From Streptomyces sp. WAC05374 (GTDB taxonomy: Bacteria; Actinomycetota; Actinomycetes; Streptomycetales; Streptomycetaceae), in the NCBI RefSeq assembly GCF_004353505.1, contig NZ_SMNQ01000003.1:62001-126000 (forward strand): DNA of 64,000 bases, given 5' to 3'. This document shows, in pieces, positions 56,314 to 64,000 of the stretch. Below the pieces are notes generated by a model. The model had not been told where the DNA came from. It worked only from the letters and a program-made list of their open reading frames with translations, and ran no database searches. Every line of letters begins with the position of its first letter. Positions within the stretch are counted from its first letter, which is position 1. The translations under genes were made by a program, and so were the position numbers.

Positions 56314-58677
56314 ATGCAGAGAAACGTCCTCCGTGCCGGTGCCGTCGCCGGACTGCTCACCGCGCTCGCGGTCTGCGCCGGTGACGCCGCCGCCCGGACC
56401 TTCCCGTTCGGACCGCGCACCCGCAGCGTCAACGACCTGGGCAACCAGTTCGTGCCGTTCCACGCCCACCTGTGGGACCTGCTGCACGGGCGGGCGGACG
56501 GCGGGCTGCTGCTCAACTGGTCCTCCGGCTGGGGCACGAGCTTCCTGCCGGACCTCGGCACCTACCTGACCAGCCCGTTCGCCCTGCTCGTCGGCCTCTT
56601 CCCGCGCGAGGACACCGACCTCGCGGTGTACGTGATCACGGTGCTGAAGATGGCCGCCGCGGCCGCCGCCATGAGCGGGCTGCTCCTCGGGCAGCGCCCC
56701 GGCCCGTGGTGGGGCGCGGCGGTGCTCGGGGCGTCGTACGCGCTGTGCGGCTGGGCCGTCGTCGAGGCGTCGTACAACCCGATGTGGCTGGACGGCCTGA
56801 TCGCCTTCCCGCTGCTGTGCCTGGCCGGCGAGTGGGTGCGCACGGGCCGGCACCCGGTGCTGGGGCCGGTGGTCGTCGCGGTGGCGTGGACCGCCAACTT
56901 CTACACCGCCTGGATGGCGACACTCGGTGCCGCGCTGGTGCTGCTCGCCCGGGGGGTGCGCGGCCGGCGGGTGCTGCTGCGGGCGGTGTGGACCGTGCTC
57001 CTGGGCATCGGCCTCGCGGCGCCGGTCCTGGTGCCCGTCTTCCTCGGGTCACGGCACGCGTACCCCGGCTGGACCCGGGAGTTCGCGCCCGCCGGGTGGG
57101 GGGAGCTGGCCGCGCGGGTGCTCCCCGCGACGTACGGCTTCTTCACCCCGGCGCTCTTCCTCGGCACGGGCGCGCTGCTGCTGGCGGCGGCGCTCCCCTT
57201 CCACCGGGGCGTGCCCGCGCGGGAGCGCTGGACGTGGACGGGACTCGTGGCGGCCGTGGTGCTGTCGGTGCAGTGGGAGCCGACGCACCTGGTCTGGCAC
57301 GTGTTCGCCACACCCAACGGCAGCCCCTACCGGCAGACGTTCGTCCTGGCCGGGCTGGCCGTGCTCGCCGCCTGGACCGCCGTGGCGCACGGCTGGCCGG
57401 GGTGGCGGGCACTCACCGGCGGGTCGCTGGTCCTCGGGGCGATCGCGGCCGGGGCCGCCTCCGGGGACCTGGCGACACCGTGGTCGTACGGGCTGTTCGG
57501 CGCGGGCCTCGCGGCCGCCGCCGGCGCGCTGGCCCTGCTGCGCCTCCGGGCGCGGCGGTACGGGCTCGCCGGCGCCGTGCTGCTGGCCGGCGCCCTGGTC
57601 GGCCAGGCCGCGGCCACCACCGCCCACGCCGACCGTGAGCGGCCCGCGCGGCTGGACGACTACCCGGCCTGGGGAGCGGACCACGCGGCACGGGCGGCGG
57701 CGGTGGCCCGGGCCGACGGGTGGCCGCGTCACCGCACCGACCCCGGGCGCCCGCAGCTCACCGGCAACGACCCGCTGCTGGTGGGCGGGCAGGGCGCCGC
57801 GTACTACAGCAGCCATACGCCGGCGGTGCTCACCCGGACGCTGGCGGCGCTGGGCGGCGGGTGGACCTCGAACGGGCGCAACCTCCAGTCCCTGGACAAC
57901 CCCGTGACCGACGCGCTGTTCGCGGTGGGCGCCCGGTGGCGCGGGACGGAGGTGGTGCGGAACACCGGCGTGCCACCCCTGGTGACGGTCCGTCCGCCCG
58001 GCGGGGAACTCCGGTACGGGGCCTCGCCGTTCCGCAACCAGGAGCTGCTGCTCGGGTCACGCGTCTACGACCTGCCCGCCGACGGCGCGTGCCCGGTCGG
58101 CAGCGACGTCCACCTGTGGGCGCCCGACTTCACCGGGACGGCGCGCCTCGGGGCGGGCGCGCCGGTGGAGCTGCGCGGCGGCCTGCCCAGGCGGCGCGCC
58201 CCCATGACCCCGCTGGGCGTCCAGCGGGTGGCGGGCGCGACGGTGACGCTGGACGGCGAGGGTTCCGTGCCGCCCGGGAGCGTGGGGTGCCTGGACCGGG
58301 CGCGGCTGGAGGCGGCCGTGGCGCGGCTGAAGGCCACCGGCGCGGTCGCGGTGCACGTCACCGCCGACGGCGTCCGCGCCGAACTGCCCCCGGGCACCCG
58401 GGGCACGGCCGTGCTGGCGGCGCCCCGCATCGCGGGCTGGCGCTGCGACGGCCGCCCCGCCGGGTCGTACGGCGGGCTGGTCGCGGTCCCGGTGACGGGC
58501 GGGCGCACCACGGTGAGCTGCGTCTTCCGGCCGCCCGGGCTGCGCGGCGGGGTGGTTGTGGGGGTGGTGGCGCTGCTCGCCCTGGCGGCGCCCGGCCAGG
58601 TGCGTCGCCTGCGCGCCACCAAGACTTCACCCCCGCACCACCGTGCCGTGACCCCTCCGGCCGTCCCGGCGGCGTAG
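56314..58677 (+). CDS. YfhO family membrane protein
   Basis: A 787-residue protein. About 12 membrane helices occupy residues 5-445, with an early extracytoplasmic loop (DLGNQFVPFHAHLWDLLHG) carrying the conserved aspartate and SYNPMWLDGL later, as in YfhO/GT-C proteins. Residues 450-745 are a large external domain and one helix lies near the end. YfhO in Firmicutes attaches sugars to lipoteichoic acid, so it may use the polyprenyl sugar made by the divergent GT2/GtrA pair. CATATT lies 10 bases before ATG 56314. Confidence 0.8.
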   Translation: MQRNVLRAGAVAGLLTALAVCAGDAAARTFPFGPRTRSVNDLGNQFVPFHAHLWDLLHGRADGGLLLNWSSGWGTSFLPDLGTYLTSPFALLVGLFPREDTDLAVYVITVLKMAAAAAAMSGLLLGQRPGPWWGAAVLGASYALCGWAVVEASYNPMWLDGLIAFPLLCLAGEWVRTGRHPVLGPVVVAVAWTANFYTAWMATLGAALVLLARGVRGRRVLLRAVWTVLLGIGLAAPVLVPVFLGSRHAYPGWTREFAPAGWGELAARVLPATYGFFTPALFLGTGALLLAAALPFHRGVPARERWTWTGLVAAVVLSVQWEPTHLVWHVFATPNGSPYRQTFVLAGLAVLAAWTAVAHGWPGWRALTGGSLVLGAIAAGAASGDLATPWSYGLFGAGLAAAAGALALLRLRARRYGLAGAVLLAGALVGQAAATTAHADRERPARLDDYPAWGADHAARAAAVARADGWPRHRTDPGRPQLTGNDPLLVGGQGAAYYSSHTPAVLTRTLAALGGGWTSNGRNLQSLDNPVTDALFAVGARWRGTEVVRNTGVPPLVTVRPPGGELRYGASPFRNQELLLGSRVYDLPADGACPVGSDVHLWAPDFTGTARLGAGAPVELRGGLPRRRAPMTPLGVQRVAGATVTLDGEGSVPPGSVGCLDRARLEAAVARLKATGAVAVHVTADGVRAELPPGTRGTAVLAAPRIAGWRCDGRPAGSYGGLVAVPVTGGRTTVSCVFRPPGLRGGVVVGVVALLALAAPGQVRRLRATKTSPPHHRAVTPPAVPAA

Positions 58678-58687
58678 CTTGCCCCGC

Positions 58688-59491
58688 ATGCCCTCTCTTC
58701 TGAGCAACCGGCTGGCGAAGCGGGTCCTGCGCCCCGCGTTCGCCCTGGTCGAGCAGCGCATGGAGCGCGCCACCACGGCGCTCCAGTCCGATCTCGACGC
58801 CCTGCACCACGCGGTGGCCGACCTCCGCCGCCAGAGCTACGGCCTCGGGCTGCTGCTCGACCAGGCGGGACGCGACGGGCACCGGATGCCCACGGCGACC
58901 CAGGTGGACACCCTGGTCCGCGAAGTGCGCGCCGTCACCGGCGACGGCGGCGAGCGGGCCCGCCACGACATCACCGTCGCCTACCGCCACTTGGTGGCGC
59001 TGGAGGCCCTCGGCGCCGGCGACCTGGCCGGCACCGTCTCCGACGTGTGCGGGCGCCTGACGACCGTCCCGCTGCTCGCCCCGCCCAACGGCGACGTCCT
59101 GGAGATCGGCACCCGGCACGGGCTGTTCGCGGCGGCGCTGCAACGGATGCTGCGGCGCGACGGCATCGAGGCGCGGCTGACGATCGTCGACCCGCTGGAC
59201 GGCTCGCCCACCCGTGAGGACGTCGTGCGCGGCAACCTGGTGCTGGGCGGCGGGTCCGGTGCGGCGGAGGCGGCCCGGCTGGTACGGGGCGGCTTCGGTG
59301 ACACGGCCGTGCGGGAGCGGGTCGCCGACCGCCGCTACGGCGTGATCGTGGTGAACGGTGAGCACGACCTGGCGGCGGTGCGGGAGCTGGCGGCGCCCGA
59401 TGCGGTCGTCGTCCTGGGCGACCAGCCCCGCCCGGCGGGCCTCACCGGACTGGGGCGGGTGGCGGAATCGGTGTACTGCCGGGCCGCCTGA
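58688..59491 (+). CDS. SAM-dependent methyltransferase-like protein
   Basis: A 267-residue protein. The first 125 residues are helical (LVEQRMERATTALQSDLDALHHAV looks like a coiled coil); then a Rossmann-like fold begins with DVLEIGTRHGLFAAALQRML, an imperfect motif I, followed by ARLTIVDPLDGS. Methyltransferase activity is possible but the motif is weak. TAGCTT, overlapping the YfhO stop, ends 7 bases before ATG 58688, so this gene probably has its own leaderless promoter. The stop codon lies in a tandem repeat. Confidence 0.65.
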   Translation: MPSLLSNRLAKRVLRPAFALVEQRMERATTALQSDLDALHHAVADLRRQSYGLGLLLDQAGRDGHRMPTATQVDTLVREVRAVTGDGGERARHDITVAYRHLVALEALGAGDLAGTVSDVCGRLTTVPLLAPPNGDVLEIGTRHGLFAAALQRMLRRDGIEARLTIVDPLDGSPTREDVVRGNLVLGGGSGAAEAARLVRGGFGDTAVRERVADRRYGVIVVNGEHDLAAVRELAAPDAVVVLGDQPRPAGLTGLGRVAESVYCRAA

Positions 59492-59590
59492 CGGCGCTGG
59501 AGCGGTGCGGCGCGGGGCCGCCTGACGGCTCGTGGAGCGGTGCGGCGGCGGGGCGGCCCGGCGGCTCGTGGAGCGGTGCGGCGGCGGGCG
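59481..59590. repeat. 33-40 bp tandem repeat through the stop codon
   Basis: Three copies (59481-59513, 59515-59550, 59551-59590) sharing CTCGTGGAGCGGTGCGGCGG-like cores. The first copy contains the true stop (59489-59491) and the second repeats it. The array ends one base before the stop of the convergent kinase gene. Confidence 0.8.
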
Positions 59591-59591
59591 G

Positions 59592-61118
59592 TCACATTCC
59601 GCGCATCCGCTGCTGGCGCTCCAGGGCCCGGCGCAGCTCCGCCGGGAGCGGGTGGTACGGCCCGTACACCCGCTCCGTGTCGTAGAGCAGGTTCTGCAAC
59701 TGCTGGTGGGCCGCGGTGTGGTCCCCCATCGCCAGCAGCAGGTGGCCCATGCGGTGCCGGATGTCGAAGGAGCGGCCCTGGTCGGCCCCGGCCGACTGGC
59801 TGCTCGTGTAGTACGGCAGGACCGCCCGGTACTCGGCGAGCGCGGCGGCCGTCTCGCCGAGCTGTTCCAGGCACAGCGCCGCCTCGTAGCGGAACTGGAG
59901 CGTCTGCGGGTCCGCCGGGCCCGCCTCGGCCTCCCGGTCGTCGGCGAGGCGCCGCAGCTCGGGCAGGGCGCGCCGGTACTGGCCGTCGTCCATCAGGGTC
60001 GTCGCGTACTGCTTGCGCAGGATGCGGACGACCGGGGAGTGCTCGCCGTGCTCGGCGGCGGCGGCCGGGAGGATGTTGCCGAGGATGTCGACGGCCTGCG
60101 TGATGCTGCCCTCGCCGAGCAGCCGCTTGACCTCGTCGACGGCGGCCGCCACATCGGGGCGGGTCGCGGCGGGGGCCACGGGCGGCTGGGGCACCGGGGC
60201 GGGCGTGGTGGACCGGTCGGGCCAGGGGGCGTGCGGGCGGAGGAAGGGGCGCGTCGGGTCGAGCGGGCCGGCCGGGACGCCCCGCGCGGGCAGCAGCGGG
60301 GCGAGCGTCTCGTACACCTCCTGCGCTCCGGACGGGCGGGCCTGCGGGTCCTTGGCGAGCAGCCGCAGGACGAGCGCCTCGAGGGCCTCGGGGATCTCGG
60401 GGCGCAACTGCCGGACGGGCAGCGGCGGCTCGTACAGGTGGCGGTGGAGGACGCCGAGGGCGGTGGAGCCCGCGAAGGGCACGTTCCCGCTGAGGAGTTC
60501 GTGCAGGAGCGCGCCCAGCGCGTACAGGTCGGTGTACGGGCCGACGGCGCCGCCCATGGCCTGCTCGGGAGCCATGTAGGCGGGGCTGCCGATGGGCGAG
60601 CCGGTGTGGGTGAGGCGGGTGGTGTCGGTGTCGATGACGGAGGCGACGCCCAGGTCGAGGACGGTGACCGTGCCGTCGGGCTTCACCATGACGTTGCGCG
60701 GCTTGAGGTCGCGGTGGACGATCGGCACGGCGTGCACGGCGGCGAGTACGGCGCAGAGCTGGGCGGCGACGGACACCGCCCACTGCCAGGGGTAGGGGTC
60801 GTGCTCGGCGAGGTGGTCGGCGAGGTCGGCGCCCTCGACGTACTGCATGACGAGGAACAGGTCGTCGCCGTCGCTGCCCGCGTCGTGCACGGTGACCAGG
60901 CCGGGGTGGGAGACCTGGGCGGTGACCCGGCACTCGCGGACGAAGCGGCGGCGCATCTCGTCGGCGGCGGTGGCGGCGGCCATGTGGTCGGGGCGCAGCA
61001 GCTTGACGGCGACGCGGCGGTCGAGCCGCCCGTCGTAGGCGGTCCAGACCTGGCCCATGCCGCCCTGGCCTATGACGGTGGACAGCTCGTAGCGCCCGGC
61101 GATGACCCGCCCGTTCAC
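59592..61118 (-). CDS. Soluble Ser/Thr protein kinase with TPR-like tail
   Basis: A 508-residue Hanks-type kinase: P-loop GQGGMGQVW, lysine AVKLL, HRDLKPRNVM, then DLG in place of DFG (VTVLDLGVASV), and APEQ. All catalytic residues but the DFG phenylalanine are normal. Residues about 330-500 are helical repeats (LRRLADDREAEAG, LGETAAALAEYRAVLP, GDHTAAHQQLQNLLYD), like tetratricopeptides. Unlike PknB it has no membrane helix. GTG overlaps the stop of the membrane protein gene by GTGA, so that protein may be its anchor or substrate. Confidence 0.88.
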   Translation of the reverse strand: MNGRVIAGRYELSTVIGQGGMGQVWTAYDGRLDRRVAVKLLRPDHMAAATAADEMRRRFVRECRVTAQVSHPGLVTVHDAGSDGDDLFLVMQYVEGADLADHLAEHDPYPWQWAVSVAAQLCAVLAAVHAVPIVHRDLKPRNVMVKPDGTVTVLDLGVASVIDTDTTRLTHTGSPIGSPAYMAPEQAMGGAVGPYTDLYALGALLHELLSGNVPFAGSTALGVLHRHLYEPPLPVRQLRPEIPEALEALVLRLLAKDPQARPSGAQEVYETLAPLLPARGVPAGPLDPTRPFLRPHAPWPDRSTTPAPVPQPPVAPAATRPDVAAAVDEVKRLLGEGSITQAVDILGNILPAAAAEHGEHSPVVRILRKQYATTLMDDGQYRRALPELRRLADDREAEAGPADPQTLQFRYEAALCLEQLGETAAALAEYRAVLPYYTSSQSAGADQGRSFDIRHRMGHLLLAMGDHTAAHQQLQNLLYDTERVYGPYHPLPAELRRALERQQRMRGM

Positions 61119-61756
61119 CGGTCCCCGTCCCGGGGGTCCCGCGGTTCGTTGCGCAGGAGGTCGCTGAGCTCGTCGAGCTCGGCGCGCACCTGGTCGATGC
61201 GCTGGGACGTCGGCTTCACCGGCGGCTGCTGGGGCGGCTGCGGCGGCTGCGGCTGCTGCTGCTGCGGCGGCGGACCGGCCGGGGCGGTCACCGCGGGCGG
61301 CTGCGGCTGCGTCGGGTACGTCTGGCGCGCGGACAACTGGGCGGCCGGCGGGTAGCCGTACCCGGTGTGCGTGGTGCCGTAGCCGGGCGGCGGGGCCGCG
61401 GCCAGCCGGTTGAAGTGGTTGATCTCGGCCGTCAGGTAGTACGCGATGACGCCGATGATCACGGCCAGCATCCAGACCACCATGATGGCGGCGTCCCCGT
61501 CGCTGATCTCCGCGTTCTCGCCCTCCGGGGTCACGGCGACCAGGAACACCAGCAGGCCGATGTTGAGCAGCAGGACCGCGCAGAACAGGAACCAGTCCAG
61601 GGTCCGGCGCGTGACGACCGCGAGCCTCAGCATGGGCGCCCAGCCGAGGAAGCCGCAACTGAGGAACGTCATCGCCGAGAACAGCACGCGCAGCGCGATC
61701 AGCGTGCCGTCGGCCGGACGCTGTGACGGTGGCGGTGCATAGCCGTGGCCGTGCAT
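61115..61756 (-). CDS. Three-helix membrane protein with Pro/Gln-rich tail
   Basis: A 213-residue protein with membrane helices at about 18-38, 52-74 and 86-108, a Tyr/Gly/Pro-rich stretch, a PQQQQPQPP-type run, and a final coiled coil (QRIDQVRAELDELSDLL). ATG 61756 has AGGAGCAGG upstream. No family recognised. Coupled to the kinase by GTGA overlap; the cytosolic tail is a plausible kinase dock. Confidence 0.65.
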   Translation of the reverse strand: MHGHGYAPPPSQRPADGTLIALRVLFSAMTFLSCGFLGWAPMLRLAVVTRRTLDWFLFCAVLLLNIGLLVFLVAVTPEGENAEISDGDAAIMVVWMLAVIIGVIAYYLTAEINHFNRLAAAPPPGYGTTHTGYGYPPAAQLSARQTYPTQPQPPAVTAPAGPPPQQQQPQPPQPPQQPPVKPTSQRIDQVRAELDELSDLLRNEPRDPRDGDR

Positions 61757-61939
61757 TCCTGCTCCTGACGAAAACGTACGAGTCTGACAAGAGGTCGAGC
61801 GTATACACCGACACCGACAACGACCTCGGGGTTGTGCGGAACCGTTGTTGAACTGATCACCGGCCCGCCGCGCCGGGCCCCGCCGCACGGGCCCGGGCCC
61901 CTGCCGCGCGGTCCGCGGGCCGTCGTAAGCGCCGGGCGC

Positions 61940-63973
61940 TCAGGGCTCCACCGTGCCGTCCGTGAGCCCGTCGTACATGCCCTGCACCAGCCGCTCGCCC
62001 AGCCGCCCCGCGAGGCGCAGCGCCCCCTCGAACTCGGCGAGCGCCCGGAAGCGTTCGCCGTAGCGCTGCTGGTCGGCCAGCGGCAGGCGGGGCAGTTGCA
62101 GGCGCCGCACGTCCAGCCGGGTCGCGGTGGAGGCGTAGCTGCTGGCCTGCCGGTTGTTGGCGGTGCCGCGCAGGAAGCCGGCGAGGAACCAGGGGTCGAG
62201 CGCCGCGGGGTCGGGGCGCAGGAGCTGGAGGTTGCGCCCGAGGGCCGCGCCCGCGGTGGCCTCGTCGACGACGCGGGCGACCGAGCCGCCGCCGAGGACG
62301 GGGACGACGACGTCACCGGCGCGTACGAGCACGGGTTCCTCGCCGGTGCCCTCGGGGAGGGTGCCGGAGGGGGCCTGGCCGGCCAGGACGTCCTGCTCGG
62401 TGAGGACGCGGTGGGGCGTCGGCGCGGCTCCCGTGCCGCCCGCGCGCAGCTCCAGGGCGCCGGTGCGGGCGAGTTCGCCGACGGTCACGCCGGGGAGGCG
62501 GGCGGGCTCCGGCTCGCCGGGGGTGCGGGCGGGGGGCGGGGTCAGTTCGGCGGTGCGGCGCAGCACGGTGGTGAGGCGGTCGTGCACCCCGGCCAGTTCC
62601 TCGGCGCCGCCGGCGGCGGCCGGGGGCGGCAGGTGGCGGGCGGGGGCGAGGTCGACGTCGTCGTCGAGGAGTGCGATGACCGGCACCGACCGGTGGGCGC
62701 CGGGCCGCTCGGCGACGGTGCCGTGCCGGTCGAAGGGCGCCCACGCGTCGAGCACGGCGGTGTGGACGGCCTGCCAGTCGAGCTTGTCGCGCCCGGTGTC
62801 GGTGTGCTCGGCGGTGTCGACGAGCAGCAGTTCCGGTGAGACGGACGCTCCGGCGACCGGCTTGCGCAGCACCCACAGGTGGAGCGGGATGCCGTACGGC
62901 GGTGCCGCGCCGGCCGGGAGGGCGACGACCGCCCGCAGCGCGCCGCGCCGCAGGAGGTCGGCGCGGATGCGGCGGCCGGAGCGGCGGGAGGCGGCGGCGG
63001 GGGGCATCAGCAGGACGGCGGTGCCGCCGGGGCGCAGCCGGGCCAGGGCGTGCTGGACCCAGGCCAGTTCGGATTCGGTGCGGGCGGGGAAGCCGTACTC
63101 CCAGCGCGGGTCGTAGGCCAGTTCGTCGTGGCCCCAGTTGCGTTCGTTGAACGGCGGGTGGCAGAGCACCGCGTCGGCGGTGAGCCGGGGGAAGGCGTCG
63201 GCGCGCAGGGTGTCGCCGGTGCGGGCGCTGACCTCGGCGCCGGAGTGCAGGGCCAGCCGGAGGGCGGTGAGGGCGGCCAGGTCCGGATCGGTCTCCTGGG
63301 CGTACAGGGCGGTGGCCCCGGCGACGGCGCGCAGCAGGGCACCGGTGCCGCAGGCGGGGTCGAGCACGGTGCCGGCCGGTCCGGCGAGTTCCGCCATGAG
63401 GGCGGCGGGGCCGGGCGGGGTGAGGGTGTACTGGCGCGGGTTGGCGTCCAGGTGGCGGCCGAGGAGGAACTCGAAGGCCTGGCGGGCGCCGGTCTCGGCG
63501 GCGAGGTCGGTGACGGCGCGCAGCAGCGGGACGGAGGGCGCGAGGTCGGCCCGGTGCGGGGTGGGTACGGCCCGCTCGACGCCGAGGCGGAGCGTCAGCA
63601 CCTCTTCCAGGGCGGTGGGCAGCAGGGCGGTCATGCGCTCGTCCGACACGGCGGTCAGTTCCAGCCAGCCGCTGGACCGGTCCCGTACGAGGAGGAGGGC
63701 GCAGCCCGCGTGGACGAGGGCGGTGACCGCTCCGGCCGGGTGTCCGGCGACCTGCTGCCAGACGCGTTCCCGCAGCGGGACCTCGGCGAGCTTGCCCTGG
63801 GCGCGCAGCCACCGTTCGACGTCGGCGAGGGCGAAGGACGGGCTGGTCTCGGTGCCGCCGACGGGCTTGGGGAAGTCGGCGTGCCGGCGCCGCCAGTTGC
63901 TGACGGCGGCGCGTCCCACCCCGGCGAGGCGGGCGATCCCGGCCGCGGTCACCTCTGCTGCGTTGTCCGGCAC
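61940..63973 (-). CDS. HTH-N6-adenine DNA methyltransferase-specificity fusion with altered motif IV
   Basis: A 677-residue protein. Residues 8-60 form a helix-turn-helix (AGIARLAGVGRAAVSNWRRRH..FALADVERWLRAQG) like AlpA/MerR; about 165-390 is the N6-adenine methyltransferase domain of HsdM type with motif I DPACGTG (205-211). Motif IV reads CHPPFN (His272) where NPPF/NPPY is expected. From about 455 the chain resembles an HsdS target-recognition domain (PVLVRAGDVVVPVLGG, DPWFLAGFLRGTANN, LPLADQQRYGERFRAL). No restriction subunit adjoins it. GTG start at 63973. It could be an orphan regulator or a weak methylase. The remaining 63974-64000 holds nothing further. Confidence 0.8.
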   Translation of the reverse strand: MPDNAAEVTAAGIARLAGVGRAAVSNWRRRHADFPKPVGGTETSPSFALADVERWLRAQGKLAEVPLRERVWQQVAGHPAGAVTALVHAGCALLLVRDRSSGWLELTAVSDERMTALLPTALEEVLTLRLGVERAVPTPHRADLAPSVPLLRAVTDLAAETGARQAFEFLLGRHLDANPRQYTLTPPGPAALMAELAGPAGTVLDPACGTGALLRAVAGATALYAQETDPDLAALTALRLALHSGAEVSARTGDTLRADAFPRLTADAVLCHPPFNERNWGHDELAYDPRWEYGFPARTESELAWVQHALARLRPGGTAVLLMPPAAASRRSGRRIRADLLRRGALRAVVALPAGAAPPYGIPLHLWVLRKPVAGASVSPELLLVDTAEHTDTGRDKLDWQAVHTAVLDAWAPFDRHGTVAERPGAHRSVPVIALLDDDVDLAPARHLPPPAAAGGAEELAGVHDRLTTVLRRTAELTPPPARTPGEPEPARLPGVTVGELARTGALELRAGGTGAAPTPHRVLTEQDVLAGQAPSGTLPEGTGEEPVLVRAGDVVVPVLGGGSVARVVDEATAGAALGRNLQLLRPDPAALDPWFLAGFLRGTANNRQASSYASTATRLDVRRLQLPRLPLADQQRYGERFRALAEFEGALRLAGRLGERLVQGMYDGLTDGTVEP

Positions 63974-64000
63974 CTGGCTGACTCCCTTCCATCTGCTGCT

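Noticed and set aside
61940..63973. Complete type I restriction-modification system
   Set aside because: No HsdR-like helicase or nuclease is present up to the right edge, and specificity is fused in the same chain.

Overview
The window is a stretch of a Streptomyces chromosome. GC content is about 70-75%, start codons are often GTG or TTG, and genes are frequently joined by 4-base stop/start overlaps. It holds a tRNA-Leu with anticodon UAA that looks like bldA, two resuscitation-promoting factors next to enolase, a complete-looking hut block except for hutH and hutG, and a c-di-AMP type leader before rpfA. The order enolase, ftsB/divIC, DUF501, exopolyphosphatase, type II NADH dehydrogenase, cyclopropane synthase, ABC transporter, bldA, thiolase, cystathionine beta-synthase, hut matches, from memory, the conserved core around bldA in Streptomyces coelicolor. 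No phage, IS element, integrase or CRISPR array was seen.

Layout. 1-9016: an envelope or exopolysaccharide block (end of a DegT-like aminotransferase, a Wzx/MATE-like flippase with an extra C-terminal membrane domain, a membrane-tethered GH26 hydrolase, polytopic membrane proteins, a NodB-type deacetylase, a GT2 glycosyltransferase, a FemAB/GNAT-like acyltransferase). 9256-13731: an Asp/Glu racemase, an ABC-F protein with a tiny upstream reading frame and nested hairpins that look like a translation attenuator, an F420-type LLM oxidoreductase and a CapA-like protein. 13842-17725: a polymorphic toxin with a PD-(D/E)XK-like C-terminus and its Imm49-like immunity gene, with a visible fall in GC over the toxin tip. 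17880-23420: hutI, hutF, an AllC-like M20 amidohydrolase and hutU, divergent from a LysA-like decarboxylase and an APC permease. 26440-29063: four genes built of roadblock/LC7 and PATAN-like modules, the first carrying the only in-frame TTA codon I found in the window, 12 kb from bldA. 29077-38474: an RpiR regulator, small membrane proteins, cystathionine beta-synthase, an SGNH hydrolase, a thiolase and a Bax-inhibitor-like protein. 38645-38726: bldA. 39128-49239: a LolCDE/MacB-like ABC transporter, cyclopropane synthase, ndh, ppx, DUF501, ftsB and eno. 49499-54699: rpfA with riboswitch, a second rpf, a P450, mazG and a SurA-like lipoprotein. 54782-63973: GtrA, a polyprenyl-phosphate glycosyltransferase, YfhO, a methyltransferase-like protein, a Ser/Thr kinase with membrane partner, and an orphan N6-adenine methyltransferase fused to HTH and specificity-like domains.

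Two cross-window patterns stand out. At four gene ends a short tandem repeat runs through the stop codon (9256, 29827, 31245, 59491). At least seven genes have a TAnnnT-like -10 box 6-7 bases before the start codon, which predicts leaderless mRNAs. Functions are read from motifs and remembered family features; no database search was possible.
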